Notes under the pieces: model-generated
The model's database searches: none
Seen by the model: only the letters and a program-made list of their open reading frames with translations
What the model was told of the DNA's origin: nothing
Made by a program: the position numbers and the translations under genes
Assembly: GCF_905475395.1 (NCBI RefSeq)
Contig: NC_058337.1
Span: 7,676,983 to 7,740,982 of the forward strand
Reading direction: 5' to 3'
Source: Chrysoperla carnea
Taxonomy: Eukaryota; Arthropoda; Insecta; Neuroptera; Chrysopidae
Length of the DNA stretch: 64,000 nt
Shown here: piece by piece, positions 1-11,689 of the stretch
Position numbering within the stretch: the first letter of the stretch is position 1
Layout of the letters: each line of letters starts with the position of its first letter

Positions 1-20
1 AAACTCACGCACGGAGCGAA
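1..20 (-). repeat. R1 MITE, right-hand tip only
   Basis: The window opens inside a copy of the R1 family: the terminal motif ending CGCACGGAGCGAA followed by TA matches the ends of the full copies at 6958, 15410 and 41641. Confidence 0.8.
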
Positions 21-1420
21 TAAACAAAAACAAATTATAATGGATTACCTTAAGTCTAATTAAGATTGAGCCACTAGCTAAATTTATATAACCTTAACAC
101 AAAACGAAATCATTTGAAATAAAAAATAAAAAAAATTACTTTACTCTTTTATTTTAAACAAACGATTAATAATAATAATATGTGTGTAAATGTCGATCAA
201 AGTAGCAAAAATTTTAATTTGAAATGTTTAAAATGAATATAAAAGTAATTTGTTAAAAATGTCAGTAATTATTCATATAAGTTTATTCATATATGAAGTA
301 CCTAATCAATTAACTTGCATGAAATTTAATGTTATTTAACTAACTAAAGTTTTAAAAAAAAAAGATTCAACAGCTAAAACCACAAAAGGAATTCTTTTTA
401 ATTATTTATTGATTCAACACAACACACCAACAAAATTCATTAGGTAGCCGCTGCGTACATTAAGTGAATTCTTTCTTAATACTGTAGATAATTTTAAATC
501 TTTACTTAAAAATCTCGTGTCACAGTGTCTGTGCATAAAATTCTTCGAAATGGCTTGCCTGATTTTAATGAAACTTTTTTTTGTGCCTTCGGTATAGGTA
601 TGAGAATAGGTCGTAAAGTATGTTTTTACTATCCTACACCCTCAGTCTAAGGTAGTGAAAAGGGGAATGATAATTATTAGTTAGTCTAGTTATTCCTCTC
701 ACAAGTAGTATGTTAGGAATGCTTCTTTATAAGTCGAAAACCGGAAACCTCAATAAACAGTTTACATGTAAGTATATTAGTAAGAAAGGATATTTTGCAA
801 TTCATCTCTTAAGGCGAGCAAATAGGGGACATAGGTCTAAATGTCCTAGAAATAAGAGTAAAGTTTGTACTTAGCAGGCAGGCTAAGCGAGAAAGGACTC
901 AGCGGATGGGCTAAGCAATAGCGTCAGCTATTTATGAATAATTGTAGCTACCGATATTAATTTAGATTAATAATCGCTGATAAGAAGTTATAATCTAATT
1001 TTTTAAATGTAGGTGAAACGGAGTTCACGGGGTCAGATAGTTAAAAATAATATAATAACAGTGATTAGTTAAGCAGTACCAAAAAATTATTATTTTATAA
1101 AATTGCAAAATGAAAGGAGAAAGAGGGAAAACCTAATTTAAAAACGTGACTTAATTTTTTATCACTTCAGGAACTGAAAAGTGAAGTTAGTAGAAATACC
1201 TATGCAAAATATGAAGGTTTAAAACTACTAATTAAACAAGGAAGGAGGAAGATACTTTAAAAGTGACGTCATTATTGAGTATCGCCATAGAGATTACATA
1301 TAAAACTCTGTTTTGAAAGAAAGAGACTGGAAAACAATCTTTTAATGTTTATATCTTCTTTGCTTTTTAATAAATTTTAATTTAACTTTCAAATTTTGTT
1401 ATAGTATTAAGTCTTCTTTT
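21..1420. other. Gene-free AT-rich stretch
   Basis: No open reading frame of note and no recognisable gene. A block at about 515-690 (cACRGTSTKTG-type start, then a GTAGGTATGAGAATA-like motif, then a CTAAGGTRGTGAAAA-like motif) resembles 41237-41400, so part of this stretch is an old dispersed repeat. A run of C lies at 1489-1502 just inside the next element. Confidence 0.6.
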
Positions 1421-2021
1421 CAGTGCAGGATTTACCTCTGACGGAGCCCCAAGCAACCTCAGGTTTTTGGGGCCCTCATTGTAAAATACGCCCCCCCCCC
1501 CCGATATTTCAAAATAATGAATAACTAGTTAATTTTGCATAATCAATATATTTTACAGTTAACTTATAATTTACTATCTAAATTACAACTTTTTTCTACT
1601 TTTCTCAGTCGCAAATTGATGAATGACATCATCAAAGTCAAGTTTTTCAAGCTTGTCTTTTTCGATAAACAGTAACCCTAAATCACTAATTTTTTCTTGA
1701 CACATCGATGAGCATAAATAATTTTTGACGCGTTTTAATGCGCTGAACGATCTCTCCCCTGTACTATTAGCTATCGGTATTGGAAGGAATAGCCTGATGA
1801 GGCATTCAACATTTGGAAACGCTGAAAACAGTTCATCCTTGAAAATGATTTGGTACAATATATATATTGTTGGCATGGATTTTTTCTTTTTTTCATATGT
1901 TTTTTTTTTTTTTTTTTCAAATTTTCGAATGTGTTTTATAAAATTTTCCATTTTTTGGGGCCCCTGTCCAAGCGGGGCCCCAAGTAATTGCTTCCTTTGC
2001 TTCCCGGTAAATCCAACACTG
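1421..2021 (-). mobile_element. hAT element, internally deleted, with 8-bp target duplication
   Basis: The ends are imperfect terminal inverted repeats: CAGTGCAGGATTTACC at 1421 and its counterpart GGTAAATCCAACACTG ending at 2021. The element is flanked by a perfect 8-bp direct repeat CTTCTTTT (1413-1420 and 2022-2029), the hAT hallmark. GGGGCCC-rich subterminal sequence is present at both ends. At 601 bp it is far below autonomous length and keeps only the C-terminal part of a transposase (next entry). Orientation is taken from that coding remnant. Confidence 0.9.
1583..1951 (-). pseudogene. hAT transposase C-terminal (dimerisation) fragment, ZMYM1-like
   Basis: The 122-residue reading frame contains the hATC signature: residues reading PIANSTGERSFSALKRVKNY, then a segment on the model of lsDLgLLfIEKDkLEKLDFDDVIhqFA. 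This is the C-terminal dimerisation domain of hAT transposases of the ZMYM1-like group. The DNA-binding zinc finger and the rest of the catalytic RNase H-like fold are missing, so it cannot be functional. The first ~30 residues are lysine-rich low complexity. The frame ends near the left terminal repeat, where a C-terminus is expected for a minus-strand transposase. Identity comes from recognised family motifs, not a search. Confidence 0.8.
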
Positions 2022-2370
2022 CTTCTTTTACATTTTTATGGATAATGAGGCAAATTTGATATCTACCCAATTTAAATTTAAGTATTCTATAAAAGAAATT
2101 ATTATAAAGTTCCATCACTGGTACAAAACCAATAGCTGAATATCGTTGAAGATGAAAATGAATATAAAAAAAAAAAACATGTTGTGTTGATTAAAAGTCA
2201 ATAATTTGAAATAATAATTAATCATTCAAACATATTAATTAATGTATCTAATTTTTATTTTTATTTTGTTGTGTCAAGTCGAATGAGTCACATCATTCAA
2301 ACATTTCAACCAGATCGCATGGTTTTAGTTCTTTGCGTACTTTAGACTTATTATTTTATACTTATTTATT

Positions 2371-2401
<31 letters not shown>

Positions 2402-2982
2402 AGATAGAGTTTTAATAATTTTATAATATTTTATTAACTTTTTGTCGCCAAACTTCGATCACACTCAATAATTTCAAATAAAAATCATGACTATCTATCT
2501 ATTTATTTAAGTATTTATTTGGAATTAATTAATTTATTTAATCTATAGACAATTAATTTTACACGGTTTATTTTTATTTTATTTATATCGGACATTAAAA
2601 ATCTGAACTTTAAGATCTTGGAACCAATAAAGACCCGCGTCTTGTCACAGCCACCAAATAAAACAAAAAAAGTATTCAATAACGGATTAATTTATTTTAT
2701 ATTTCGTGGGCATGTGTAAAAACTATCACAGACAAATAGGCAAACCCACCTTCATGATAATAAATGCATGGCGTTTATTACAATATTAGTATGGTATATT
2801 GTCGTAAGATGCATAACTGCCTTACTACTATACTCTTTAACGCAACGTTTCAAAATCGTTTATTGTTTCTTCAAGCGTTCAAAATATATACTATTAACGA
2901 TGGCTGTTCATGTCTTGCCACGTTACATAATTATTATTTATACTAGTCTACATTTAACTTGCACTAAAAGAAATAAAATAAA
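2022..2982. other. Gene-free AT-rich stretch
   Basis: Very AT-rich sequence with ATT/TTA-rich runs around 2380-2400. Two short overlapping frames near 2764-3001 have no recognisable content. No repeat family identified. Confidence 0.5.
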
Positions 2983-3074
2983 GTCTTTGAGCCGGATCTG
3001 AACCAGCGACATTTGGATAACTATTGATTTTAGTTTCCAAAGTCCACCGCTGTACCAACTGCGCTACCGATGGT
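2983..3074 (-). pseudogene. tRNA-Tyr-like sequence with intron, decayed
   Basis: Read on the minus strand it shows an A-box-like TAGCGCAGTTGGT, a D arm, a GGTGGACT anticodon arm and a T arm GCTGG/TTCAGAT/CCGGC whose five stem pairs all form (one G-T). The order and wording match eukaryotic tRNA-Tyr. The stretch between the anticodon-loop start and TCCA is about 18 nt too long for a loop, as expected if the tRNA-Tyr intron is retained. However, the anticodon position reads TTG instead of GTA, T-loop position 58 is G rather than A, and the acceptor ends do not pair. It is therefore a pseudogene, or the head of a tRNA-derived repeat. Confidence 0.65.
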
Positions 3075-3254
3075 TCGAATAAATTCAGTCTAAATTTTTT
3101 GATCACATATTTAATTAAATGTGATAATATTATGACATATGAGTATTAGTATTTCATAGTAAATTTATTAATTAATTAATTTTAAGAAAACTTTTCGTCA
3201 TAGAAAATTGTTATGTTAATTAATTAATTCTAGACAATCTTCCATTAATTATTT

Positions 3255-3546
3255 AGCAACCCATTATACAATTTACTGGGATTGTTCGCGTCAGTCTTAA
3301 GAATAATGTTGTCTTCAAGATGGATGTGAATCATCTCGTTGATATTACGCTTGAGATATCGAAATGATGTTTAGCCAATGCAGCCTTCTGGGGCTTTAGG
3401 AAGTTAATCAGTTTACAATCATACGCGTGTTGGTATACCCACTTATGTAGCACTAGTTTTGTTTGTCCTATGTATACTTTGTCACACTCGCATGTAATCT
3501 TATAAATCAATTCCGACTGTATATCTCTCGGAACGTTGTCTTTCAA
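3255..3546 (-). pseudogene. Penelope-like element, GIY-YIG endonuclease fragment
   Basis: The frame 3331-3546 encodes a YKITCECDKVYIGQT core followed by a spaced histidine and ALAKHHFD. This is the pattern of the GIY-YIG endonuclease domain at the C-terminus of Penelope-like retroelements. After the stop, a shifted frame continues with INEMIHIHLEDN and LKTDANNPS to about 3255, also typical of that C-terminus, so the copy carries at least one frameshift. No reverse transcriptase domain precedes it, so this is a short truncated piece. Confidence 0.7.
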
Positions 3547-3560
3547 CTTTCGTCAATAAA

Positions 3561-5181
3561 TGTCCAATCGTTTTTCGATTATAAAACGTTTTCGAGTTTT
3601 CGAAAGTATTTCAAACTATTTCTAGATAGGCACAGACAAAGTGCATTACAAGAAGCAAACAAAAACTAAATGCGAATTAAGAATTCATAAAACCATGGCG
3701 GAATTAGTGAACCAATATGTAAGGATTAGAGTAGACATGGGCGAGTTATTTTAAGTTATCATTGTTATAACTTTATTGTGTGTCTCTTTATTGAAGTCCG
3801 CATTGCTCATAGAAAAGGAAACGAGACGGGTATACGACTCTTCTACTTACCTCAGTTTCTCTAATAGTAATGAATTAGGTAGAAAAAAATATATTGTCTC
3901 TCTGTCTTACTCGTATGTTAAGTTAGGAGTCCGAGGGACTCGTAAGTCACGTTTGCCCATGCCTGGCTTAGAGCTCTTATAATTGAAGACGATAGTTGTG
4001 CACATAAGACCAAGAAACATGTGGCCTCGCAAAGGTAGCTTTTAATAAATTCAGATCTTCACTGGCAAACAAAAACATTTCTAAGAGAACAAAGATTTGG
4101 GCGCTAAGATGTTTTTGTGTGGCGTTACAAACTTGGGACTAAACTTAATATACTATGTATATTTCATATATACATGGTATAAAAATTAAGAATTAAGAAG
4201 ACTATGCCAACAGCGAGACAACAACCTTAAAGTAAGTACCTAAGTACGTCATATTAAAGTCTTTACCATAACAGTACATAAATAATTGAACAGCTAAGTA
4301 TATAGTTTGGATCTTAAAGTACAGTTCAATACAGTACCTACAGTAGGTAACATAAATCCAATATGGCTGTGTACAATAAATAAACATTAATAATAAATAA
4401 TAAGACCAATAATAATACAAAAGAGAACAAGCAAGCAATAATAAAAAGAAATAACAAAACAACAGTACCCAACTAATAAAATAAATAAATATATATAAAA
4501 AAAAAAATGATTAGAATTACTTTTATCCCTTTTTTTTTGTATGTATCTTTTAATAACAATTATATTACATTTACAACTAACATTCATATCCAATACCTTT
4601 TAATTGAATTGAACCCTTTACCCACACACCTTTACCCCTCCATGTACACCGTCCCCCCAAGTAAACACTTTGCAATATAAAGTGTAATATAATTGTAAAT
4701 TGTAAGCATATAATGATTGACTCCGCCTCCAGTAGGTGGGATTATTTACTTGGTGTATGTTTGTTTAATAAAATTCAAATACAACATTGAATATATAAAT
4801 TGAATTCAATTCAACATCAAACATAAACATTTACCACCACACACACTCTCACATATTATAAATCGGTTTCACACATACTCACATACATACATATACTCGT
4901 TACTCGGTTTAATCCGGTACATTACGGTTCGTTTTTTTGTTTAACGTTCGTTTTATTTTCCACACTAAACGAATGAACGAACGAAGGACGAACGTGTACG
5001 ATGATGATGATGATGTTTTGAAGCAGACTCTCTCTTAATTTAATATCCAAGTGTATATTACATTGTTTTTCAATATTATCATCTCATGCATGATTATATA
5101 TATATTGTTCTCTTTTATTATGTTGTATATAATTGAATTGATGTAAGTAAGATAGCAGTACTTGTATTGATTTTTTTTTTG
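3561..5181. other. Gene-free stretch with R2 tip and low-complexity runs
   Basis: No gene recognised. At 4122-4183 lies a solo R2 tip on the minus strand: the TTGGGACTAAACTTAATATA motif plus the terminal hairpin. The rest is AT-rich with short GA/GAT runs near 4980-5015. Short frames at 4202-4593 are low-complexity tyrosine/leucine strings and not convincing. Confidence 0.5.
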
Positions 5182-5719
5182 TATACCATGTATATATGAA
5201 ATATACATAGTATATAAAGTTTAGTCCCAAGTTTGTAACGCTTAAAAATAATGATGTTCATAAAATCACCTAATTAGTCCATTTCCGGTTGTCCGTCCGT
5301 CTGTGGACACGATAACTCAAAAACGAAAAAAGATATCGAGCTGAAATTTTTACAGCGTACTCAGTGACGTAAAAAGTGAGGTAAAGTTCGTAAATGAGCA
5401 TCATAGGTCAATTGGGTCTTGGGTCCGTAGGACCCATCTTGTAAACCGTTAGAGATAGAACAAAAGTTTGAATGTAAAAAATATTCCTTATCAAAAATTA
5501 AACAACTTTTGTTTGAATCATTTTTTCGTAAACATCATTGTTTACCCGTGTGGGGGCCAATTAGGCGGAAATTTTATAATATGTACTATATACTTGATTA
5601 TCAGTTATGTATGTGTCACATGTTTGTATGTGTAATGTGATAAAGAAATCAACACTGACTATGCATGGTATTTCAACAATTAACTCAGTCAATTGTTTGT
5701 TTTCACTTGTTTTTTTTTT
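5182..5719 (+). repeat. R2 family element, near full length
   Basis: Begins with the terminal palindrome TATACCATGTATATATGAAA and ends TTTTCACTTGT. It shares the whole R2 order: TTTAGTCCCAAGTTTGTAAC, the GTCCGTCCGTC run, GATAACTCAAAAACG, GGTCCGTAGGACCCATCTTG, TTTACCCG, and the CAATTAACTCAGTCAATTG subterminal inverted repeat. No coding capacity. A poly-T run follows directly. Confidence 0.85.
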
Positions 5720-6957
5720 TTTTTTTTTGTTTTGTGTTCAATATGTGAGAAATCTTTGTTAAAATAATTAATGAATTATGTTTTTGTTCACTTTAAATAT
5801 TATAAATAAGGATATCAACCAAATTGATTATTATTATGTTTTATTTTATAAAATTAACTGTGTTCTTTACACTTTAATTTTATGAATCTATAGTTTTATT
5901 ATTATTTAAATATACTGAACAAAGAACATCTGTTCTCTCATTGTAAAGTTTTTTTATAGAATTTAATTTCTAATAACGTAATTCGTATAATTTAATCTTT
6001 GACATTATTTTAAAAAAAATGGAGGAAATTACTAAAACATTATAAACGATCATTTCTGAAAATCAGTACCAAAAGACGAAATAATCTGATATACCTATTC
6101 GCACCGTGTGTGAGCTTTATTGGAGGCGTTTCAATGGTAACGATACACTACTTTATTATTTATAGACAAATACAGATCAATGCTTATCTAAATGTCGTGT
6201 TACTACGGTTTGTTTTAATTTAGGTAATGTGATTTATATTATTTATTAACGATAATTCTAATTATTTTTCTCACAAGCAGTATGTTATGAATGTGTGTTA
6301 CGGAAAATTCGAAACAATTGTTATAAAGCTAACAATTGTTATAATTGTTATAAGCAAATATAGTATAATATATTTTCCTACAAATAAAATATCATGGAAT
6401 GAATATTACCTATCTTAGGTTTTCTATGAATTTTCATTAAGTTTACACAAAAATTAATATCGAAATAGTTCTTGACTAAGCCTGCTATAGTTGCACACCT
6501 TTCCTTTCCGTATACATTTTCCCTATCCATTTTTTTAGGCATGCTCTGTAAAACGTTTGTGTTGTTTAAAAAAGGCGAATCAATTGAATTGAATAATATA
6601 GTCACATCAGTTGGTTAACCTTACCAAGGACACTACAGCCCGGGATGAGCCTTTTATATTTGCATCCGGCAGCGCGATTTAACTAGTTTGTACTTCAGTA
6701 GTCCGATGTTAGCTGATGCTAGCTGATGTTAGCTGATGCTATTATTAGCTGATGCTATCATGTATCACTGGGTTAAAGCGTAATCAATTTCGTACGCAGT
6801 ATGCATAAAGGTAACGGGTTCGTTTTCTACCGTCAAAACAAAAAATTTATTTTAATTAATGGTATGAAGGAGATGTATTTATTCAAAGTCTCAAAATATT
6901 TGAGGAGCTGATAAATATAATTATCAACGGAAAAGGTGGTAAAACACATATATGGTA
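5720..6957. other. Gene-free stretch with partial R1 and short tandem repeat
   Basis: No gene. An R1 left tip occurs at 6098-6160 (TTCGCACCGTGTGTGAG, then the GGTAACGATACACTAC block) and breaks off into unrelated sequence that resembles 41410-41450. At about 6711-6765 a 10-bp unit TAGCTGATGY is repeated four to five times. Everything else is AT-rich. Confidence 0.5.
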
Positions 6958-7344
6958 TTCGTTGTGAGCGTAGTCATGGTAGGGACAATAAAATCGATGC
7001 CAGCGCTTCCAGTGAACAATTTTGGCGTTAAAGGAGCCTGTTATTACTAATTTGCAGTTCTTTACATGTTAATGTTATAGAAATGTCAAATTAAAATTAT
7101 TGTAAAACACGAATTAATTAAACTTAATGCATTAAAAATTGTGAAAATAAGAAATCAAATTGCACAAATATTATTTTTCAAATGTAAATTATCATAATTA
7201 TTTATTTAAATTTGTGAGACAATAATATTTAATTTTCAATGTAAGTCTTAAATGCAATCCATACAATTATATATGCATCCATACAATTCTATAATTAAAG
7301 CAGTGTATCGTTCCCATGGAAACGAAACTCACGCACGGAGCGAA
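6958..7344 (-). mobile_element. R1 MITE, full length
   Basis: 387 bp, flanked by TA on both sides, with imperfect terminal inverted repeats: TTCGTTGTGAGCGTAGTCAT on one side and the complement of TTCGCTCCGTGCGTGAGT on the other. Nearly identical to the copies at 12659, 15410 and 41641. No coding capacity. The TA flanks and short inverted repeats suggest a Tc1/mariner-type parent, which is inference. Confidence 0.85.
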
Positions 7345-7346
7345 TA

Positions 7347-8818
7347 TCGCAATGGACTCTATGGTGTTTCTCTCGTAGACAGTCAATATAACCTTACCCC
7401 TAATATGGTCACTTCGAAAATTTGTACTTTTAAACTTTGTACACAGGTGATTTGGGTTATTGGCCTTTACATGATCCATTAACCAGTGAGTAATATGTAT
7501 TTTCTCACTTGATTAAAATAGTTTTAGGTACAATATTTATATACATTCAGTCATTTTTTTTCTAGTTAATAAAAGTCAAATGTTGTACACCTATAATAAA
7601 ATAAAATACAAATAATTTAAATGATTGTAAACTTAGATATGAATGATGAGAGATAGATTTAGATTGGTCTTAAGCGTATAACAAATATAATTAAAACATA
7701 AAAATATAATTTAGTTGCCAAATTACAAAAAAAACATAACATAACAAGAGAAGTTTTTTATTTTTAAGCATGAAATTATAGTTTTTTATAGTTATATTAT
7801 ATTTAGTTTTAGTTTTAGTGTTGTTGATAATGTCATTAAATTAAAAAAGACACTAATAAAAAGTCAAAAAAAAAAAAAACACACACCATCCTCACCACAA
7901 TCACAAGAAACATTATTCTTGTCAAGAGACAAATATCTACCTTTTTACTTTACTATAGTTTGTGTGGAACTATTTTTTATTTTTGGATAGAATTGAATAA
8001 GGACATTTATTTATTTTATAGTATGAGGAGTATCTACCTTTTTATATACATCGTGTCTAGAGTTAAGTTGGCTAAACTTTTTTATTATAAGGTTTAACGA
8101 AAAAATTGTTTGTTTACGTTAAATTAAAACAACGTCTTTTATGACGTAATTTGTTTTTTTACTAAGAATCTAATGTTTTCTTGGAAAAATATAATAAAAA
8201 TAAAAAAAGTAGGATTTGATCAAACCAATCAAATACTTTTTTAAAATGTTTTTTCAAAATGATAGAATCCAATTGAAATCAGTTCATATCCCTTCTTTAG
8301 TTTAATATTATTGAATGAAATATTCTAATATCAACTGATTATCATTGGCTGCTGGTTATCGAATCATAGTCAGTGAATGAACAAATTTATCAATTTTTGC
8401 CATACCTGTAGCGCCCAAACTAGGGCTCAAATGCAAAATTGGTAAATGACATTTTCCTTCGTCTTTATGAGCTTATTCTGTAGGCCAACGATCTGCAGTC
8501 AATAACAGAACACCCTGTATATAGTTAAGGTATGATTATTATTTTGATATGAATGTGTTAGGTACCTATGTATATATATAAGAAGATAACAATCTAACAA
8601 AAAAAATAAAAAATAATAATAATAAAAATATTTAACAAAACACCAAAACTTGAATTTAATCAAATAAAAAACATTAACAAACCATTTCAAGGAATTTATT
8701 TAACATCTGTATCTATCTAACCATGTAGTCTAGTCGACGAAGTTACAAATGGTGAAAAATAGAGATAATGCCTTAAAAATATGTAAGATAGCTCGGTTGG
8801 TTTGGGAATGATATCTAG
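7347..8818. other. Gene-free AT-rich stretch
   Basis: AT-rich with homopolymer runs (A-run at 7866-7880). No recognisable coding sequence on either strand and no copy of the R1 or R2 families. A lysine/tyrosine-rich frame at 8499-8690 is compositional. Confidence 0.5.
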
Positions 8819-8994
8819 AAAAATGTGCCGGGAGTGTTTTTTTAGTACATAAAAAATTGCAAAAGTTATAAACAATTAAGGATGAAAAAAAATTTCGCCA
8901 ATATTTCATAAAATAATTATATTTTCTTAAAGAAGAGGCAATTTACAATAAAAAAATTTGGAAAACGGTTGACCCTGCAGGTCATCCCTGTAAC

Positions 8995-9464
8995 TTCCCG
9001 CTAAGTATTGACTGATCAAAAATTTCATAGACGTTTGATAAAACACTATTTTTTAAATTTTCAAATCGCGATAACTTTAGAATGAATAAACCGATTTTCA
9101 CGCGGTTGGGACATTCGACGCAGTTTTTGAAGCTTCATGAAGAATCTTTAAGTTTCAATTGATAGAACAAAAAATTTTGAGGTTATTCCGAAAAAACGCT
9201 TTTTTGGGTTTTCTTTCGTCAACGATAACTCACGAACGAATCAACCGATTTTGACCGGACTGGTGGTGATCGACGTGGTTTTTTGATGCTGAGAGTTGAT
9301 TTTTTGATGTTTTTTTTGCAGTTTTTTTGAGATTTCTCGAAATCTATCGGTTCGAATCGGTCCAAATAGGCCTCAAAATCTAAGTTTGATCAAGGCCTTT
9401 CGAATGGCACCAACCGCGAATCGGACAAGCCGTTCAAAAGTTATGAGAGGTTTACATACATCCA

Positions 9465-9511
<47 letters not shown>

Positions 9512-9643
9512 ATACAGCCATACAGACCCTCGCGGAAGTAGTCAGGGAAGCTTCCTGACACCTTAAAACGTCGAGATCTGATGAAAACTCGATTTTGGCA
9601 AAACGGAGTGAAAACAATAACTTCCCTATTTTCTTAGCGGGAA
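8995..9643. mobile_element. Nested short inverted-repeat element with (CA)n
   Basis: Bounded by TTCCCGCTAAG at 8995 and CTTAGCGGGAA ending at 9643, an 11-bp perfect inverted repeat. The interior includes GATAACTCACGAACGAATCA-type sequence and a CA microsatellite at about 9464-9505. No coding capacity. Its position inside the 8819-9956 element shows it inserted later. Confidence 0.65.
9464..9505. repeat. (CA)n microsatellite
   Basis: About 20 uninterrupted CA units flanked by CTCACA variants, inside the nested element. Confidence 0.9.
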
Positions 9644-9956
9644 TTCGAGAAAGTTTTATTAATTAACAATGGTCTGACTTGTTGAAAAATTAACTTTAAG
9701 ATAAATTTCCAACGGTACTCAATTCTTTAAAGTATTCAGAATACCTACACAATAATTTTTGCCAATTTTTAAATTAATATTTAATACTTAAAAAAAATTA
9801 CTTAGTGTAAGATACTCGTTTTTGACGATATTACAACAATCTAAAAAATGACGCAAAAAAACCTATTTTCAGCATTAATGCTTTTTTTTCGTCCTTAATT
9901 GTTTATAACTTTTACAATTTTTGTGTGTGGTAAAAAACGCTTCCGTCACATTTTTT

Positions 9957-11300
9957 ATATATATATATATATATAAACAAATGTGGACAGACACATTTAA
10001 TATCGAAATTTTTATTTTAAATATAGTTGGAATGAATGAATATTTGCTATTATTTGCTAAATATGATTTTATTAAATCTTGTAAAATAGAATTACATTAT
10101 ACCTAACATAAAACATGTTCACCCGTCGGAAGAGGAAAACTCTATTCTCAAAGTGGTAGCTGGTAGATAGGTAGGTATGTTTTACTTTCCTTATAATAAA
10201 GCGAATAAATTATTTCATTTGTAAGAAATGCGAACATTTTTGGAAGTTGAACTTTGTAACGATTATCAAAAGTAAAACTCCTAAAATTCTGAAGTTACAA
10301 TAAGACTTATAGTCTAGTCTATCTATTTTGTATAAAATATCAACTAGAAGCAATTATATTACATAAAAAAATTGAAAAAATAATTAATATAGTGTTTCAA
10401 AATGTTTCACAACTGATTTTCGACCGATATTCCGCATGTCATCGATCAATTAATCAAGCGCGCAATATCCGTACATATTCAGGCAACTATTAAAGAAAAT
10501 TTTAAGCACAGACGCGTTTATAAAAAAGCACGCGTATATGAGCTATTGGAATTTAAAGAAACATGGCTTTTGGTCGATAAAAGCGGTTTTTACTCGAACT
10601 TTTCAATATTTTTCAAATTTGCAAAAACGATCTTCTTGGGCATATTAAGGACAAACTTTTCACTAAGGGTCGTTTAAAAATATATTTTTTTCAAAGAGAT
10701 ATGGGCGTTTCAAAAAAAATGCAATTTTTAACAATAAATTTTTTATTTTATAATTTTTTGACATCTAACTGGGCTAGATCGATTCGAAATTATAAAAGTT
10801 ACGCATTTTTTGTTCGAAACTTTTTTTTATACAAAGCGTATTTTTTTAAAAAAACCTAAAAAAACTGTTTTCGAGCAACTTTGGCAGCCATTTTGAATGA
10901 CATCCCGTAATTTAAAAGTGTAAAAAAATAGTGCATTGAATTCTACGGAAAATTTACGACTTTTAACATGTATTGGTTTGCTGTATCTTGACTATGGCTC
11001 GAAAAATTTAGATTGACCAGTCTATTAATCAAAACTCCAATTTTATCAGGCAAAACAAGACTCGATTGAATAATACCAAGCTTGAGAATATTTTGCAAGA
11101 CCAACGCCAAGACTATAACTCATATCTGCTAGAACAAGACATATTTTTGCAAGATCAATAACAAGACCAAGACTAAAACTTATAATGCAAGACCAATTTC
11201 AAGATACAATAGTCAAGATTAAGTTTAAGACCAAGATAACTACGGTCTTGGTCTCGCTTATCTTTAAAAGTGATCAACTAAATTAATATATATGTATCTA
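9957..11300. other. Gene-free stretch with CAAGAC-rich block
   Basis: A TA run at 9955-9975, then AT-rich sequence. From about 11045 to 11260 the motif CAAGACCAA and close variants recur many times without strict periodicity. No recognisable coding sequence. Confidence 0.5.
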
Positions 11301-11689
11301 TTCGCACCGTGCGCGAGTTTCGTTTCCATGACAACGATACACTACTTTAATTATAGAATTGTATGGATGCATATATAATTGTATGGATTGCATTTAAGAC
11401 TTACATTGAAAATTTAATATTATTATGTCACAAATTTAAATAAATAATTATGATAATTTACAGTTGAAAAATAATATTTGTGCAATTTGATTTCTTATTT
11501 ACACAATTTTTAATGCATTAAGTTTAATTAATTCGTGTTTTTCAATAATTTTAATTTGACATTTACAATAACATTAACATGTAAAGAATGTCAAATTAGT
11601 AAGAACAGCCTCCTTTAACGCCAAAATTTTTCACTGGAAGCGCTGGCATCGATTTTATTGTCCTTACCATGGACTACGCACACAACGAA
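11301..11689 (+). mobile_element. R1 MITE, full length
   Basis: Flanked by TA; starts TTCGCACCGTGCGCGAGTTT and ends ACTACGCACACAACGAA. Slightly more diverged from consensus than the copies at 15410 and 41641. Confidence 0.85.

Larger units (their letters stand above)
8819..9956. mobile_element. Inverted-repeat element carrying a nested second element
   Basis: The left end (AAAAATGTGCCGGGAGTG, then a block including AAAGTTATAAACAATTAAGG) and the right end are inverted copies over roughly 75 bp; the right end reads CCTTAATTGTTTATAACTTT and then CACATTTTTT. The left arm is interrupted at 8995-9643 by a different element (next entry). No coding capacity. A TA run follows at 9955-9975. Confidence 0.65.

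Noticed and set aside
11045-11260. CAAGAC-rich block considered as a CRISPR-like or minisatellite array
   Set aside because: Spacing between motifs is irregular and there are no conserved repeat/spacer units; a degenerate low-complexity repeat fits better.
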